Source: Primula veris (Eukaryota; Streptophyta; Magnoliopsida; Ericales; Primulaceae). From it: a stretch of DNA of 64,000 bases. Shown piece after piece: positions 9,918 through 22,876 of the stretch (position 1 is its first letter; each line of letters starts with the position of its first letter). Location: contig OY821746.1 of assembly GCA_963682055.1 (NCBI GenBank), forward strand, positions 19,767,992 to 19,831,991. The letters are read 5' to 3'. The notes beneath the pieces were generated by a model. The model was not told where the DNA came from, did no database searches, and saw only the letters and a program-made list of their open reading frames with translations. The position numbers and the translations under genes were made by a program.

Positions 9918-12342
9918 TCAAGTTGGTACGTAAATATCGCACATGTTCAACTTGGACAAAAAAGTTGATAACACATTTCTCGATACGGCCTTTGCAAGAA
10001 TGTATGCTAACTGGTTTTCTGTTTTAATAGGTGGAACCTCGATTATATTTTCTTCAATTTTTTCTTTGATAAATAAGCGATCAACCTCTACATGTTTTGT
10101 CCTATCATGTTGAACAGGGTTGTGTGCAATATCACGAGCAACTTGATTATCACAAAATAACTTCATTGCCTTAGAATTTATGAATCCCAAATCACTTAAC
10201 AGATAACAAACCCATAGTAGTTCGCAAATGTCTAGTGCCATTCCTCGATATTTAGCCTCGACGCTAGATCGAGCAACTACATTTCGCTTTTTACTCCTCC
10301 ATGTAACTAAGCTACCTCCTACAAACGTGAAGTAACCTGAAGTCGATCGTCTGTCATCGATTGCTCCTGCCCAATCCGCATCCGTATATCCTTCAACTTC
10401 TAAATGATCACTCTTTTTGAACAAAATACCCTTTCCAGGGGTCGATTTTAAGTACCTTAGTATTCTCATGATAGCATTCATGTGCTGCTCGCTAGGATTA
10501 TGCATAAATTGACTCACACCGCCAAGAGAGTGCGCCAAATCTGTTCGAGTATGTGCCAAATACATCAAGTGTCCCACCAACCGCTGATATCTCCCTTTAT
10601 TTGTAGGTACTTGATTTGGATCCATTCCGAGTTTTAAACCTTCTTTTAACGGTGTGTCAGCAGGTTGACAATTTGACATTCCAGTTTCCTTCAATAGATC
10701 TAAAGTGTATTTCCTTTGCGATAAGAAAATCCCAGATTTACTTCTTGAAACTTCGATTCCCAAGAAATATTTAAGAAACCCTAAATATTTCATCTCAAAC
10801 TCTTTCGACAAATACTTCTGAAGTGTCAATCGCTCTTTCTCATCATTCCCAGTTACTACCATGTCGTCAACATACACTATAAGAGATGTGAGTTTTTCAT
10901 TGTTTCTTTTGATAAATAAGGTGTGATCGTAATTACTTTGTTTGTATCCAAATTGTCTTATGGTCGGGGTAAATTTTCCAAAGCATGAATAAGGCGATTG
11001 TTTAAGACCATATAATGACTTTTGTAATCTGCACACCTTTTTTCCATTCAAGCTACTATATCCGGGAGGGGGATCCATATAAACTTCTTCTTTAACATCT
11101 CCATGTAAGAATGCATTCTTCACGTCAAGTTGATGTAATGGCCAATCAAAGTTTGTTGCTAGAGATAACAGAATTCGGACCGTGTTAATTTTCGCCACAT
11201 GTGCAAATGTTTCCGTATAATCAATTTCGTACTTCTGGGATTATCCCTTTGCTACTAATCTTACTTTATATCGATCTCTTGATCCGTTTGCCAAGTGCTT
11301 AACCGTGTAGACTCACCTACATCATACTATTTCTTTTCCTGCAGGTAAGTCAACTAATCGCCAGGTTTCATTTCTTTTTAACGACTTCAGTTCTTCATCC
11401 ATTGCAACCTACCATTTTGGGTTAGACATAGCTTCCTGCACACTGTTAGGAATAGATACATAGGATAATTGACACACAAATGACTTATTTGATTAAGATA
11501 AATTGTTATTAGAAACATAATTGCTCATAGGATATTTTTTATATTTGGGGTTAGGATCATAATCTGGATTTCTAATACCTCGATTAATTCGAGGTGGAAG
11601 ACGTCTCAGTAAAGGGGCATTCGGAAGCGAAGAAGATTGGTCACTACTCTTGGAAAAGGGTGAATGCTCGGATTCATTACCGGTTGGATCAGGATCTACG
11701 TTAAGTAGTGGTTCAACGTTGAGCAATTCTGTGTTCATTTCAGCTGGGCTGGATTCCATAATTTTGATTTGTCGAGTGTTCACATTGGTTAGTTCAACAT
11801 CCACGTTGGCTGGTACCGTGTCCATTTCAGATGAGTTGGATCCTGACATTTGTGTGTTGATCGAGACATCAATATAATCGAAAGTCTGAATTTCTTTTAT
11901 CCTCTCCCCCTGAAGTTCAGACTCGGAATAAAACATAACTTTTTCATGAAAAACCACATCCATAGTGACAAATATATATTTTTGTAGGAGGGTGATAACA
12001 TCGATAACCTTTTTGGTCAGAACCGTACCCTACAAACATACATCTCAAAGCACGTGGTTCTAATTTACTTCGTTGGTGCTTATGAACATGCACATATGCC
12101 ACACAACCAAACATGTGAGGCATTATGTTTGATGTATTCGAGGCAATGGTTAAATCTGTCAATACTTATCGTGGAGTATTAAAACTTAACGTGCGTGATG
12201 GTACTCGATTAATCAGATAGATTGCAGACATAAGAGCTTCGCCCCAATAATAATAAGGGGCGTGTGACTCAATAAGAGAAGCTCTAACAACGTTCAAAAG
12301 ATGAAGATTTTTTGCGTTCAGCAACACCGTTTTGCTGAGGTG
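9918..12342 (-). pseudogene. pol: Copia pol, second half: integrase tail, RT, RNase H
   Basis: From 12342 leftward: integrase tail (NTPQQNGVAERK, then ESHAPYYYWGEALM, which needs a frameshift at an A6 run); a CHROMO-less linker (PHMFGCVAYVHVHKH, CMFVGYGSDQKGYRCYHP); a serine/asparagine-rich spacer (11493-11963). RT then runs from about 11420 with several stops up to 11198, after which 9918-11198 is open for 426 residues. That block has RT motifs LHQLDVKNAFLHGDV and catalytic YVDDMVV, then RNase H (GYTDADWAG, EAKYRGMA, LFCDNQVARDIAHNPVQHDR). At least three stops (near 11235, 11320 and 11410) and frameshifts make it non-functional. Confidence 0.85.
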
Positions 12343-13020
12343 TGTTGTGTTGGAAAACATGTTTTAAACATGGGTGTTCCGAATGATCACAGGACCAACT
12401 TAGAGTCAATATTACATGTGACAACTCTGAGTTGCTAATGCCGTACTCAAAGCGTTTGAGTAGCTCGTGTGACGAGCTTCGTAACGGTATATCGCATGAC
12501 CTATTCAGAGAATGGGTGTGAATATTAATCGGCTTCAAAGTTGGGTTCTCGAAAGAAGGAAAAACGTTAATGCTGGAAAATGGAATGAGTAAAGGAAAAC
12601 CATTGAGGGTTATTCCATATTGGAGAATTAAGAGTTAATTTTCCAATATATATACAAGTCCAACCCATGTAGTTGTTAAACTATTATGTCCACATACACA
12701 TAAGTGTATGAGTGTGTACCACACACGCGCGCGCTCGCTCGGGTCTCGGGACTCGGTCCTCGGGTCATGGGCCTCGGATCACGGGCACGGGCTTGGGCCT
12801 TGGGATTTGGGGAATGTCTCGGTCTTGGGTCTAATCTGAAAATGAGTTTTGTATAAAATACAAAAGAATTCCCTAGAGTTTCCAGCAAATTGAAACACCA
12901 GTATTCAATGAGAATAAATTGCAGATTAAGTGCTGCAGTTTCAGAAATTGAATGGGCGGATTCTGGGGGTGTAACTCCTAGAATTAAATGAACCATTATG
13001 GCTGCGGTTTCTGAAAAACC

Positions 13021-13028
13021 TATAAAAG
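13021..13028 (+). promoter_or_regulatory. TATA box of solo LTR
   Basis: TATAAAAG in a region rich in ACACACAACAT downstream, compatible with the U3/R border. It could still fire outward, antisense to the interrupted copia element. Confidence 0.4.
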
Positions 13029-13249
13029 GCATCATTCCTCCTCTTATTCAGACACAACATCAATTACACACACAACATACAACATCATATTAGAGAAAGA
13101 ATTGCACCACCAACAGCTCGACCTGTGGTTCGGTGCCGTTTCCACGCGAGCCACTCAGTGACAGAAGTTGTACCCTGGGAACAAAGTCCCAAGAACCAGA
13201 AACACTAAGATGGTTCGGGAAATATTGTTTAAGGAAAACTGTTTGCAGT

Positions 13250-13500
13250 TGCCTCTTCTTTTTCATTTCAGTACTTACTGTTTATTTTATTTTAGTACTG
13301 TTTACATTCTGTTTATTTCATTTCAGTACTGTTTACATTCTGTAATTTACTTTCCAGTCCTTTACATTCTGTAATTTACATTTCCAGTACTGTTTACTTT
13401 TCAGTATTTAAATTCCAGTCTTTTCTGTTATGTAATTTACATTTCAGTTCTATAATTTCTTTTATTTACAGAAACAACCCAAAAATTTAGTAATCATACT
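13250..13500 (+). repeat. Short degenerate tandem repeat in solo LTR
   Basis: About eight copies of a CAGTACTGTTTACATTCTGT-like unit of 20-35 bp, T-rich, in the R/U5 part of the solo LTR. Confidence 0.6.
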
Positions 13501-13779
13501 ATTCTGTCTGACAGTTTCTTTGAATTGACAAACAGTCCAGCAGTATAGTCTTTATACTATTCTGTGAGACAGTTTCATACAATCACAATTCAGTCCAGCA
13601 GTTTAATAATTTATATTAAATCTGTCTGGAATTTATTTATTGTAATTTAAATTTTGTACGAGTCAGGAATTTTGTAATAGAGTAATATTCCTTTTCAAGT
13701 GAAATAAAATTGTTTATTTCCGTTTCAGTCTTTGTCATTTACATTATTACTTTTCGATATAGTAAAAACCAACATGTTG

Positions 13780-15737
13780 GTGCACGTGGTTTGATGAACA
13801 ATACCATGTGTATCTAAAAACAATCGTAGGTCAGAATTCACATATTCTCGACCATTATCGCTTCGGAGAACCCGAATTTGTGTTTTGTATTGAATTGTAA
13901 CCAATTTTTGAAACTTTTGAAAAACTGAGTACACTTCACTTTTTTGTTTCAAAAGTGTCACCCATGTCATACGTGTACAATCATTAATAAAAGTCACAAA
14001 CCACTGAGCATCACTTAAAGTATGGATTTTAGAAGGACCCCAAACATCCGTATGAATTACCATAAAAGGAATTGGACTTTTATTTAAGCTAATAGAAAAT
14101 GGAACACGATGGCTATGTGCTAGTTCACACACTTCGCACTTAAAATCTGAAATTTCACAATCTGATAACAAACTAGGAAATAATTTTTTTAAATAACCAA
14201 ATGAGGCATATCCTAATCGACGATGCCATAACCAAATTTCAGAATCATTTTTCGATTTCTTCTTCTGGGTACTTTCAGCAGCAAAAACTCGATCCAAGTG
14301 AGATGTACTCTCTGATGTCATGTTCAGGTAGTATAACTTCCCCTTTCTAGTGCTATAACCAATCGTCCTCCGAGTTTGAATATCCTTAAAGATGCAACAA
14401 TGAGGCCAAAATACAACGATGCAGTTCAAAGTATTGGTAAGTTGAGCAACGGAAAGATGGTTATAATCAAGCGAAGAAACAATAAGAATTGTATCCAGGT
14501 TAAAATCATCGCAGAGAGTGACAGTACCTTCTCCTATGATGGGTATGGTACTGCCATTCGCTGTAATCACATCACTTTGAGGGGATTTTCTTAATTTTTT
14601 TTTTAACAATTTTAGAATCAAAAGTCATGTGTGTCGTAGCACCCGAATCAATTATCCAAGTATTATTCAAAATAGTATCAGAAATTTTCAATGCCTTACC
14701 CTTGTTATCTGCAGCGGTGGTCAAGGCTTTGGCTTGTTCACTGATCAATTCAGCCTCAACTTTTGTCTCGACAAAGGAGGCACGCGGTTTGTTGTAGCGA
14801 GGATCTCGGTTTTTGTTCCATCCTTCTGGATAACCAATCAGCTCAAAACATCTTTGTTTAGAGTGGCTTACAAGACCACAATGTGTACAATTACCACGAG
14901 ATAACCGATCTCCCCCAGACTGATTTTCCGAAAAAATGGGGGAGTGACCACCAAAATTAGCACCTCCAGATTGATTTTGAGGAGGGCGATTAAAGGATAC
15001 CATGGCTTCGACTATCGTCTCTACTGTATTCATGGCATCTTTTCTGTCACACTCACGCCGAACATAGACGTATGATTGCTGCAAATCTAACTGTGGATCT
15101 TTTCGAAGGATCTCACCACGAACTTGCTCGAACTCGTCATCAAGTCCGCATAAGAATAGGTAGGTTATTTATCGCTCTTGTGATTCTTGATAGATTTTAA
15201 GATCTTTTTCACAACTCATGGCCACTTTACTAAAGTGATCTAATTCTTGAAACATATCAGAGAGTTCACCAAAGTACAGAATGACATGTCTCCCATTCTG
15301 TTGGAGACGAGATGCTTTCTGGCTTAGTGTATAAATCCTAACCTCGTTGTTTTCATCCAAGAAAGCAGTTTTCAAAGCTTTCCATATTGCTGCTGCAGTC
15401 GGTAAGCGAATATAACGCTTCATAAGATCTATATAACGCTTCATAAGATCTAGCTTCATAGAGGATAGAAGCCAGCTCTTAATTCTCTGGTCATCACATA
15501 ACCAGTCATTATATTTGGGACCGTCTTCGCGCGGAGCCTTAATCGAACCACAGAGATATCCCGTCTTATTTCTCCCAGCCACATGCATCTCAAAAAGAGA
15601 TGCCCATAATCATAATTGGATTCGTCCAACAGTACTCCAATATTAAAACTGGAGTTATCTGATTGAACAAGCATAGGTGCAAAAACTTTTTCGGATTTGT
15701 TTTTTTTGGATTGATCAGAGGGAGTAATTGTCTGAGT

Positions 15738-15740
<3 letters not shown>
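13780..15740 (-). pseudogene. Copia gag, protease and integrase front half
   Basis: gag starts at the ATG at 15740 (MTQTITPSDQ) and shifts frame near 15500 into a block ending at 15169. Block 14572-15084 has the copia zinc knuckle (CTHCGLVSHSKQRC, followed by FELIGYPEGW) and protease (WIIDSGATTHM). The frame changes near 14590. Block 13780-14621 has the pre-integrase domain (WLWHRRLGYASFGYL), integrase zinc-finger cysteines (CEVCELAH) and catalytic segments (IHTDVWGP, RSDNGREYVN). The reading frame is then broken by the solo LTR. A direct repeat of about 26 bp (ATATAACGCTTCATAAGATCTA) lies near 15410-15455. The fragments are remnants and not expressed as a polyprotein. Confidence 0.85.

Positions 15741-15742
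<2 letters not shown>

Positions 15743-15801
<59 letters not shown>
15743..15801. repeat. (TA)n microsatellite, left part
   Basis: About 29 TA units directly before the inner copia element. The same AT run resumes at 22814 after it, so the element inserted into this microsatellite. Confidence 0.9.
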
Positions 15802-15804
<3 letters not shown>

Positions 15805-16013
15805 AGGATATTATTGGACTATTGGGCTTGTACTTTATGGGCCCAAGTGGGCCTGTAACTCTACCCCTCTATCTATATAAAGAGGGTTAGGGGTCTTGTA
15901 TTTGACATTCATTCACACACATTCTGATTAATAAAGACCTACTGTTCTATCTCTCTATGTTCTCTCTATATCTCCTATATAATATATATACTGAGCTAAT
16001 AAGACTTACAACA
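15802..16013 (+). repeat. 5' LTR of nested copia
   Basis: 212 bp with TATATAAAG at 15874-15882 as a likely TATA box. It is followed by CGTTATCGGCACTTT, the position of the primer site; the primer tRNA was not identified. Confidence 0.88.
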
Positions 16014-19000
16014 CGTTATCGGCACTTTGCTCGCAGAAATAAATATACGCTTGCGGATATTGGAGATTTTGGGTAAACGCACGTATATTGTGTATCTATA
16101 AATCTTGAGGTTTATGTGAGTTTTATTGGGTTCGTTTCAACCTTCTACAAAATACGCAGGGTACGGTACATAATTTATTTATTAGTCTGGCCGGGTGAAA
16201 ATTGCATGATTACTGCTATTTCATAAACATACTATATAAAATTGCATGTTTATTGATAATAAATTGTAATATACATATGCGTGTAAATTAGAAGTCTTAT
16301 AATAGTTATGCTAATTGCTTTATTATGAGAATGATCCCACTGCATAGTAAATTATTTGCTCCGGACACATAGCTGCATGATTAGCAAGTACATAAATTGA
16401 TTATTGATAGTGCTATAGTATAATTTTTTGTGAGAGATCATGTGCATATGTACTGATTGATGTATATTTATTAGTTTATAAACCTATAGACTCTTATCTG
16501 TAATGTTCAGAAGTACTATGACTAAACTGAAACACTCCAGAAATTATGGCCTCCCTCTGTAATAATTCTGTTACTAATAAATAGTTTACTGAAATTACAC
16601 GTATGACCATGTAGTAATTACTTATATACAAAACAATTTATATGTTTTATAAATAGTTAATATTCGGTCTATAAATATTCACTCATATGCATATATATAT
16701 ATATTTATTAAAAAGGCAAATGAATAAAAATTACATGTTAATTGAATAAATAGATATGTTTCCATGTATATTTAACCACTTTGCATGTTAAAAATTACCA
16801 TATATAGAATTAATTGATAATTAAAAATATATTGCTTCATTGCATGTTAAAACTACCATGTATAGAATTATTTATATGACAATAAACCGTAGATAATTAA
16901 TTGATATTTTGTTAGTATAATCAACATATCTTTTGATATTACCATAGATATAAATATCTCATATGTCAGTTAATTGTTTGATTTGATCTAATTGATTTGA
17001 TTTGATTTGGTATGATATAATGTTTGTGATTGATAATTCTGAATTGATTTAGTTTATCAACAAATCTACTGCATGATTAGATATATATCATGAATATAAT
17101 TTATATTGCCTTGTGTATATATGTGGTTATCTAAAATAGATATATCTGTTATTTATTGCCATGAATGATAAAATTGCGAAATCATATATATTCACATTTA
17201 AGTTGGAAAAATTATGAATCTTCCCTAAATAGGCTCACCTATTTGGATACGATGTCTAGGAAAGATATAGGCGGAAGTCGATATCCTAATGAGGTCGGGT
17301 TTTAAGTGGCATTCGTGCCCTCCACCCTCACCGTCTTTCCTGGTCGTTTTTCAAGTAGAGCTACCGAAAGGGGTTGACTAAATAATAATTTCCCCGTGTG
17401 TGCTTATATAGTGATGTATGTTTTGCCGAATTGGTGTTTCAGTATCGACCCGTCGTTCGATCAATGAGAACCGATTCACATGAGAAGCAAAACTAATGTT
17501 TTCGAACATGACGTTTCGAAAAAACGTTTGTGCTTATGAAAACCATAAACATATAAACCAGTCGTTTTATATGATAAATAATCCAGAACTCCCAACACAT
17601 GTTGGATGCCATCTATGATGAAAAATATCGTAAAACCTACTTGCGAAATGACTGTTTAAACGTTGATTTTAATCCGTCACCACATGTTACTCACCTTGAT
17701 GTGTGAAAAATGTGATGCCCAAATTTTTTTTTGGATGCCATCTTTGATGAGTAAAACACGAGTTTGTTCTTACCCTTATGATGAATGCTAAGGCATTGAT
17801 TTTATTCCGCCGCCACATTTGAGACGTGATGACGTCTATGGTGAACAAATGTCTGAAATTGACATATTGGAGCAATCATTCACCAAAATACTAGCTTGGA
17901 AATTATATTCCATAAGCAGTATCGTGAATTTATATTCACCATGTTCCTTTATCACCCATCTGTTATTGGATAAGAAAATTACCCCGGTGAGTAGTTTTAA
18001 TCCTATTGGGTCAATGGCGAATTGTTTGCCTGATATTAAGGTTCTTCGTGTACATTTTTTTTCCACGAATCGAGAACCGAGACAAGTGTTATTTGTCTCG
18101 AACTGTCGCGATCCCGATGAATCGCCTAGCCAAGCGAGATTTTAGACAATCGTCAAAATCGAAAACCTGTGGCTCCAAGACAGTAATTGAAAGGAATAAT
18201 ATGACCCGTTGTCACAAAGAAAGAGATAATGCTCAAGGAGTCAACTCTATGCTATAAAGACAAATGTCATGCACGGTTACTACTTAAATAGTTCAAAACT
18301 ATTATAAAGGTGAAAAACCCGATGCTAATGTGGTTTAAGCTAACTGAAAGGAAACTCTTGAGACCCCCGGTTTTGTGGCTCAAATGAGTTTGGTACCTTT
18401 ATTTATTGATTTTGATAAATCATTGAGCCATTTTTTCGCTCATCTGGATTATATTTTCCATTTGGATTATTATTTTTCCATTTGGACCATACTTTTGGAT
18501 TATGGTTTGCCTGTTTACGAAATTTCTCGAAATAATTTAAAGTGTTTTGAGCAAATTCCTTTGACAAATGTGACCAAACTTTAAATTATGAAATTTTAGG
18601 CAATACTTGTGGTGTAGTTGGTTTTTTGGAAATAGTGGGTAACAGTGTACCATATAATTTCACCAACTACTTGCCTAAAAGAGTACTCAGTGACAACGAT
18701 TCTGGACACGTCGTTCCAAATCGAAATCTTTGGTAAAGCCAAATTGATTTGTCAAATATGAGGCGTTATACTCCTATAGGTCCTGTCGTACCTTGTTGAG
18801 TTATAAAATATTCGAGAAAACCAGTGTTATCTGGTAAATAGCTCATGAAAGAATTAAAATTTCTTTACATAGCCTCTATTCAATACGACCAAAAGCGTAT
18901 TTTAGAGGAGTTGAAATGTCTTTCAAGTGGTTGCTACCACATTCTTTAAAGCATTTAAAGTTACCTTATCATTTAGCCTGTCGTCGAAATGATAAATGAT

Positions 19001-19479
19001 TTAGATGCTAAGACATGATTGTCTGTACTATTATTCGCCTGTCGTCGATTGATAAGAGCATTTTGATATTATGGCATTGACCGGATGAGATATTCCCGGG
19101 TCAAAAGACGATGCTTGATCTATAATCGCATCGCATTTGGATTCTCTATGAGAATATATTTCACGATTAATCCGAAATTCATGCCATTAATGCTCATTTT
19201 GAAAGACTAGTATGTGTAAAGATCACGAAATGGACTCGTAGAATTCTTGTAAAGAATTGAATGAGTTATTGTGGACTTATCCAACCATAAGACGAACCAA
19301 AAATATAAATGGTTATGGTTGATGCATCGACAATGTGGTCACATTTTAATGTTGTCCACATAAATGCAGCACTTTCCAAACTTTTAGCCCTATCATTAAG
19401 TTGATGGCTCATGATCCGGATTATCCTGAAAAGTCTAGTCGACTTGATAATTCCGAAGAGTAAAAATCAAAATTTCGAT
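16014..19479. other. Leader and gag-side interior of nested copia
   Basis: AT-rich up to about 17200, then more GC-balanced sequence that probably descends from gag and protease. No continuous frame or confident domain is seen. Short ORFs here (for example 17819-18145) show no recognisable motif. Confidence 0.45.
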
Positions 19480-21760
19480 TTAAATTACTTGTGTTTGGAA
19501 ATTGAAATTGAGCATCCTGTCGATTATGTTCAGACCCAAATGGACTCACGGAAATTTTGATGATGCGACTACAAATGATTGCACGCATTTCTTGGTCTTG
19601 CGCACCAAGATTTATATTTTCGTGTGGGGTTATGCTATTTTGCTGCATTAGTCCGTCATGAGGCCCATAGACACTCAAACACCATATGCGTACCAGCTGG
19701 TTACTGGTTATGAGACAGAAGTCTCATGTTAACGCGTGTTTAGAGTGATTAATTAATATTTTGATTGAGCCGCTATAGCGTTCAAAATATGGACCTCTGA
19801 AGGGGACATAAGTCGATTATGAATCCCCTGCCTATCATTTGATAGAGTAACATTGGCAAGCGATCTCTTTACCGCATGATATGCGAAAGTGACATCTCTA
19901 AGGTTGTTCTCCCCGTCGTTAGGGGGAGATTTGCACGTTACTGTTGATAAGGAACGACGTGAAGTAACGTGGCATAACCCACTCAGTCTTAGCTTGATCC
20001 CCAAAACTGCACTTAGTGATAAGTAAGTGCATAGACTCCCTCAAGTCTAACTAAATGTCAAACGCATTTAATGACTTTATGAGATGTCACGAGATCATTT
20101 ATACCTGCTGCAAAATGCTTGCAAGGATAGACGTCCCTGTCGGACGCCGTGTTCCTGTCGTAACACGTTTTGGCCGAACCCGCCAAACAAAGGACGTTGC
20201 CGTCGGCCATCAGTCTGTCGTCCTTCCCAAGATATGAGGAAGTTGACCGGTTCTTAATTCGTTCAGCCCCAGAGGTGGTGAACTGAAACTCGTTCGTCGC
20301 ACGAGATTATAAAGGATCTAGGAGATGTGTGATTCCTCTTCATCCTAAGAATCTTGAAATATCTGTCGATCATGATATCTTAGACGATATTAAAGCGAAA
20401 CGAGACTGTCATTGATTACTTGTTCATATATTCAGTGACGACTGATAATATGAGCAAATTATGACAGAGAACCATGTACCGTTGCCTGAAGTCAACATAG
20501 AATAGACTTGATTAATGGAAACTTGCAATCCAAGTAGTCTCCTTAGCGAAAGTGTGTTCGGACCTGCAACTCCAACACCACCAATGTTAAACTAGTTCGT
20601 TTATTTGGTTATTCGTAAGGAAAAGTGATGAGAATAATGAGATTGTAGAATGCTCGCCTAGTAGCGCAAGGCTTCTCTCACACCTTGGAATTGATTACGA
20701 GATGGTTGATTTCCTCGTAATGGACGTTATAACGGTCCCCTACTTTATCAGTTTAGTAGTTTCCGAAAAACTGATTATTCAGTATGTGATTATGGTCACT
20801 GTTTTATCTCTATGAGAATTTAGACAAACAGATATAGATGAAGGTCCCTGTGTGACTTCATATGCTTAAATCAAGTAGTTCCTGACCACGAAACACGATC
20901 TCAATTAAATGAGACGTTCACCATATGGATTAATATAATCCGAGCGGATGTGGTATACCCGCCTAAGTGAGTACTTGTTTAGCTTGGGATACTTGAACAA
21001 GTATTATGCCCTTGCGTGTTTTATTACGCGGTCCATTTTTGGATTTGCCTTCGAGATGAAGGGTCTTGGGAAGACACGGTAGTGACTCGGCCTGATGATC
21101 GAGTCCCATAAAGATTGAATCTAAGTCCATGATTCAGACTACACCCAGAAGGTGTTATGACGTTTTAGTCATCATGACGCTAAGTCGTCAGATTCTCCCA
21201 TGATCGTTCGATCACTAGACATTGATATAGACCCAGTCCGTCCCTGATGAGACGATGAAGAGATATTGAACCATCATGTTCATATCTAAGTACAATAAGC
21301 ACATCATTATACTTGGTCTAATGTGCTAGGACGAATATCTCGTATGTTGTGAATGATATATCTCGACACAGCATCGCGCTAACACGCTGCCATCGAAATG
21401 GCACTAAAGACACATTCCCTTACCTTATGGTAATTTTGGAAGTGGGCTAGTTTATCCCATTTGCGTCATCGAGTGTACCTACCCCATTCGGTACTCGAAT
21501 TAACGCAACCCTTTTCGGTTATACCGATGCCGGTTACTTATCAGACCCGCATAAGATATTCCTAACATGGTATGTCTTTACCATTAGGAATAAGGCAATA
21601 TCTTGAAGGTCTTGGAATGACTCCAAATGAATCACTCTGATTTACTCGTGCTCTATGAGACAACTAGAGAGTGTATATGGCTTCGAGCTCGTATTAGCCA
21701 TATTTGAATTACATATGCTCTGTCTCACGATCCAGATAAAACACTTGTCGTATTTGAGGA
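19480..21760 (+). pseudogene. pol: Decayed copia integrase, RT and RNase H
   Basis: Protein-like traces appear in order on the plus strand but in changing frames. An integrase end at 19500-19740 includes HTPYAYQLVTGYE-like residues. A linker around 19860-19930 ends in SPSLGGD. RT pieces are RLVAQGFS near 20660 and MWYTRLSEYL near 20950. An RNase H block near 21520-21700 starts YTDAGYLSDPHK, followed by AISWRS. Stops and small indels break every stretch. The order confirms a copia polyprotein. Confidence 0.7.
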
Positions 21761-21839
21761 CAACTTGTTGTTATCGATCAAGAGAGACATGACTAGATTA
21801 TGCTATTTAGCATTTCTTGCCGAAATAAATCTTCAAATA

Positions 21840-22530
21840 TGAAGTTTAAGAGCATCCAGTTGAATGCTCGTTCTATTGCACGTTAGATTTTCTTGCATCC
21901 AGTCGTGTGCAAGTAAATGAGACATCCAGTCGAATGCTCGTACACTTTATTCGAATATGAAATCATTGCACCCAGTCGTGTGCAAGTGAGGGGGAGCATC
22001 CAGGTGAATGCTTATTGCAATAATTACTACTTAGTCGAAATTCTCGCACCCTGTCGTGTGCAAGTGAAGGGGAGCATCCAGTCGCATGCTCGTGTACTCT
22101 TTTTGTCCTTAGACCAAGGTTTTTTCCCACTGGGTTTTCCTTGGCAAGGTTTTTAGCGAGACACGTTCCCATTATATCTCACTTAAGATTGCCGAAATTA
22201 GGGGGAGTATCCTATTGTATACTTCTTACCACTGTGTACTCTTTTGTCATTCGACTAGAGGTTTTTCCCACTGGGTTTACTCTAGCAAGGTTTTGATGAG
22301 GCACCTGTTTTGTGGTTGATCCCTACTACTACCATTGTTGCACTCTTTTTTCCTTCGATCAGAGATTTTCCCATTGGGTTTGCTCTGGCAAGGTTTTGAT
22401 GAGCCACACTGTTTTGTGGTTAGTTACTTACATGATATTTCGGCCTATATCATTCGGCTACACAGTTTCTCCTAGGTACCGGTTTTGTCCCACACTGGGT
22501 TTTCCGTCCCTATGGTTTTTATGTGTTTAG
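21840..22530 (+). repeat. Two families of degenerate direct repeats in the 3' region of nested copia
   Basis: At 21850-22095 a unit around GCATCCAGTCGAATGCTCGT alternates with GCACCCAGTCGTGTGCAAGTG, and some copies run into a GAGGGGGAGCATCC purine tract. At 22105-22520 four copies of a unit of about 75-100 bp contain GGTTTTTCCCACTGGGTTT followed by GCAAGGTTTT. These repeats lie just upstream of the polypurine tract. Confidence 0.8.
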
Positions 22531-22601
22531 CACTGCGAATGAACTCGACTCAGATCGACTGCATGAAGACGAAGAATTCAAGACGTCTAAAGGGGGAGTG
22601 T

Positions 22602-22807
22602 TGTAGGATATTATTGGACTATTGAGCTTGTATTTTATGGGCCTAAGTGGGCTTATAACTCTACCCCTCTATCTATATAAAGAGAGTTAGGGGTCTTGTA
22701 TTTGACATTCATTCACACACATTCTGATTAATAAAGACCTACCGTTCTATCTCTCTATGTTCTCTCTATATCTCATATATAATATATATACTGAGCTAAT
22801 AAGACTT

Positions 22808-22813
<6 letters not shown>
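22602..22813 (+). repeat. 3' LTR of nested copia
   Basis: Aligns without gaps to 15802-16013 (8 substitutions counted). Confidence 0.9.
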
Positions 22814-22853
<40 letters not shown>

Positions 22854-22860
22854 TTTCGCA

Positions 22861-22874
22861 AGGCTCTGATACCA
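22861..22874 (-). other. Primer binding site of outer copia (initiator tRNA-Met)
   Basis: The minus strand reads TGGTATCAGAGCCT, the standard plant copia site complementary to the 3' end of initiator tRNA-Met, two bases from the LTR end at 22877. Confidence 0.9.
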
Positions 22875-22876
22875 AG

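Larger units (their letters stand above)
12348..13774 (+). mobile_element. Solo LTR, 1.43 kb, inserted in copia integrase
   Basis: Begins TGTTGG and ends CCAACA (perfect 6-bp inverted termini with TG/CA). It is flanked by TGTTG at 12343-12347 and 13775-13779, a 5-bp target duplication. Removing it together with one copy of TGTTG rejoins the copia integrase between its TTC and NTPQQNGVAERK segments. TATAAAAG at 13021-13028 suits a plus-strand LTR promoter. The 3' part has many CAGTACTGTTTACATTCTG-like repeats. No internal coding region, primer site or second LTR is present. Length and TGTTGG ends recall SIRE/Maximus copia LTRs, an inference. Confidence 0.85.
15802..22813 (+). mobile_element. 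Nested, coding-decayed Ty1/copia element
   Basis: Two 212-bp LTRs (15802-16013 and 22602-22813) start TGTAGGATATT and end CTTACAACA; they differ at 8 positions by eye, mostly C/T or G/A. A polypurine tract (AAAGGGGGAGTGT) precedes the right LTR on the plus strand, fixing the orientation. Both edges lie in (TA)n, so the 5-bp target duplication cannot be resolved. The interior has copia-like coding traces but no ORF above about 110 residues. Confidence 0.88.

Noticed and set aside
12676..13035. 119-residue minus-strand ORF
   Set aside because: Lies inside the solo LTR and covers a Pro/Arg-rich low-complexity stretch.
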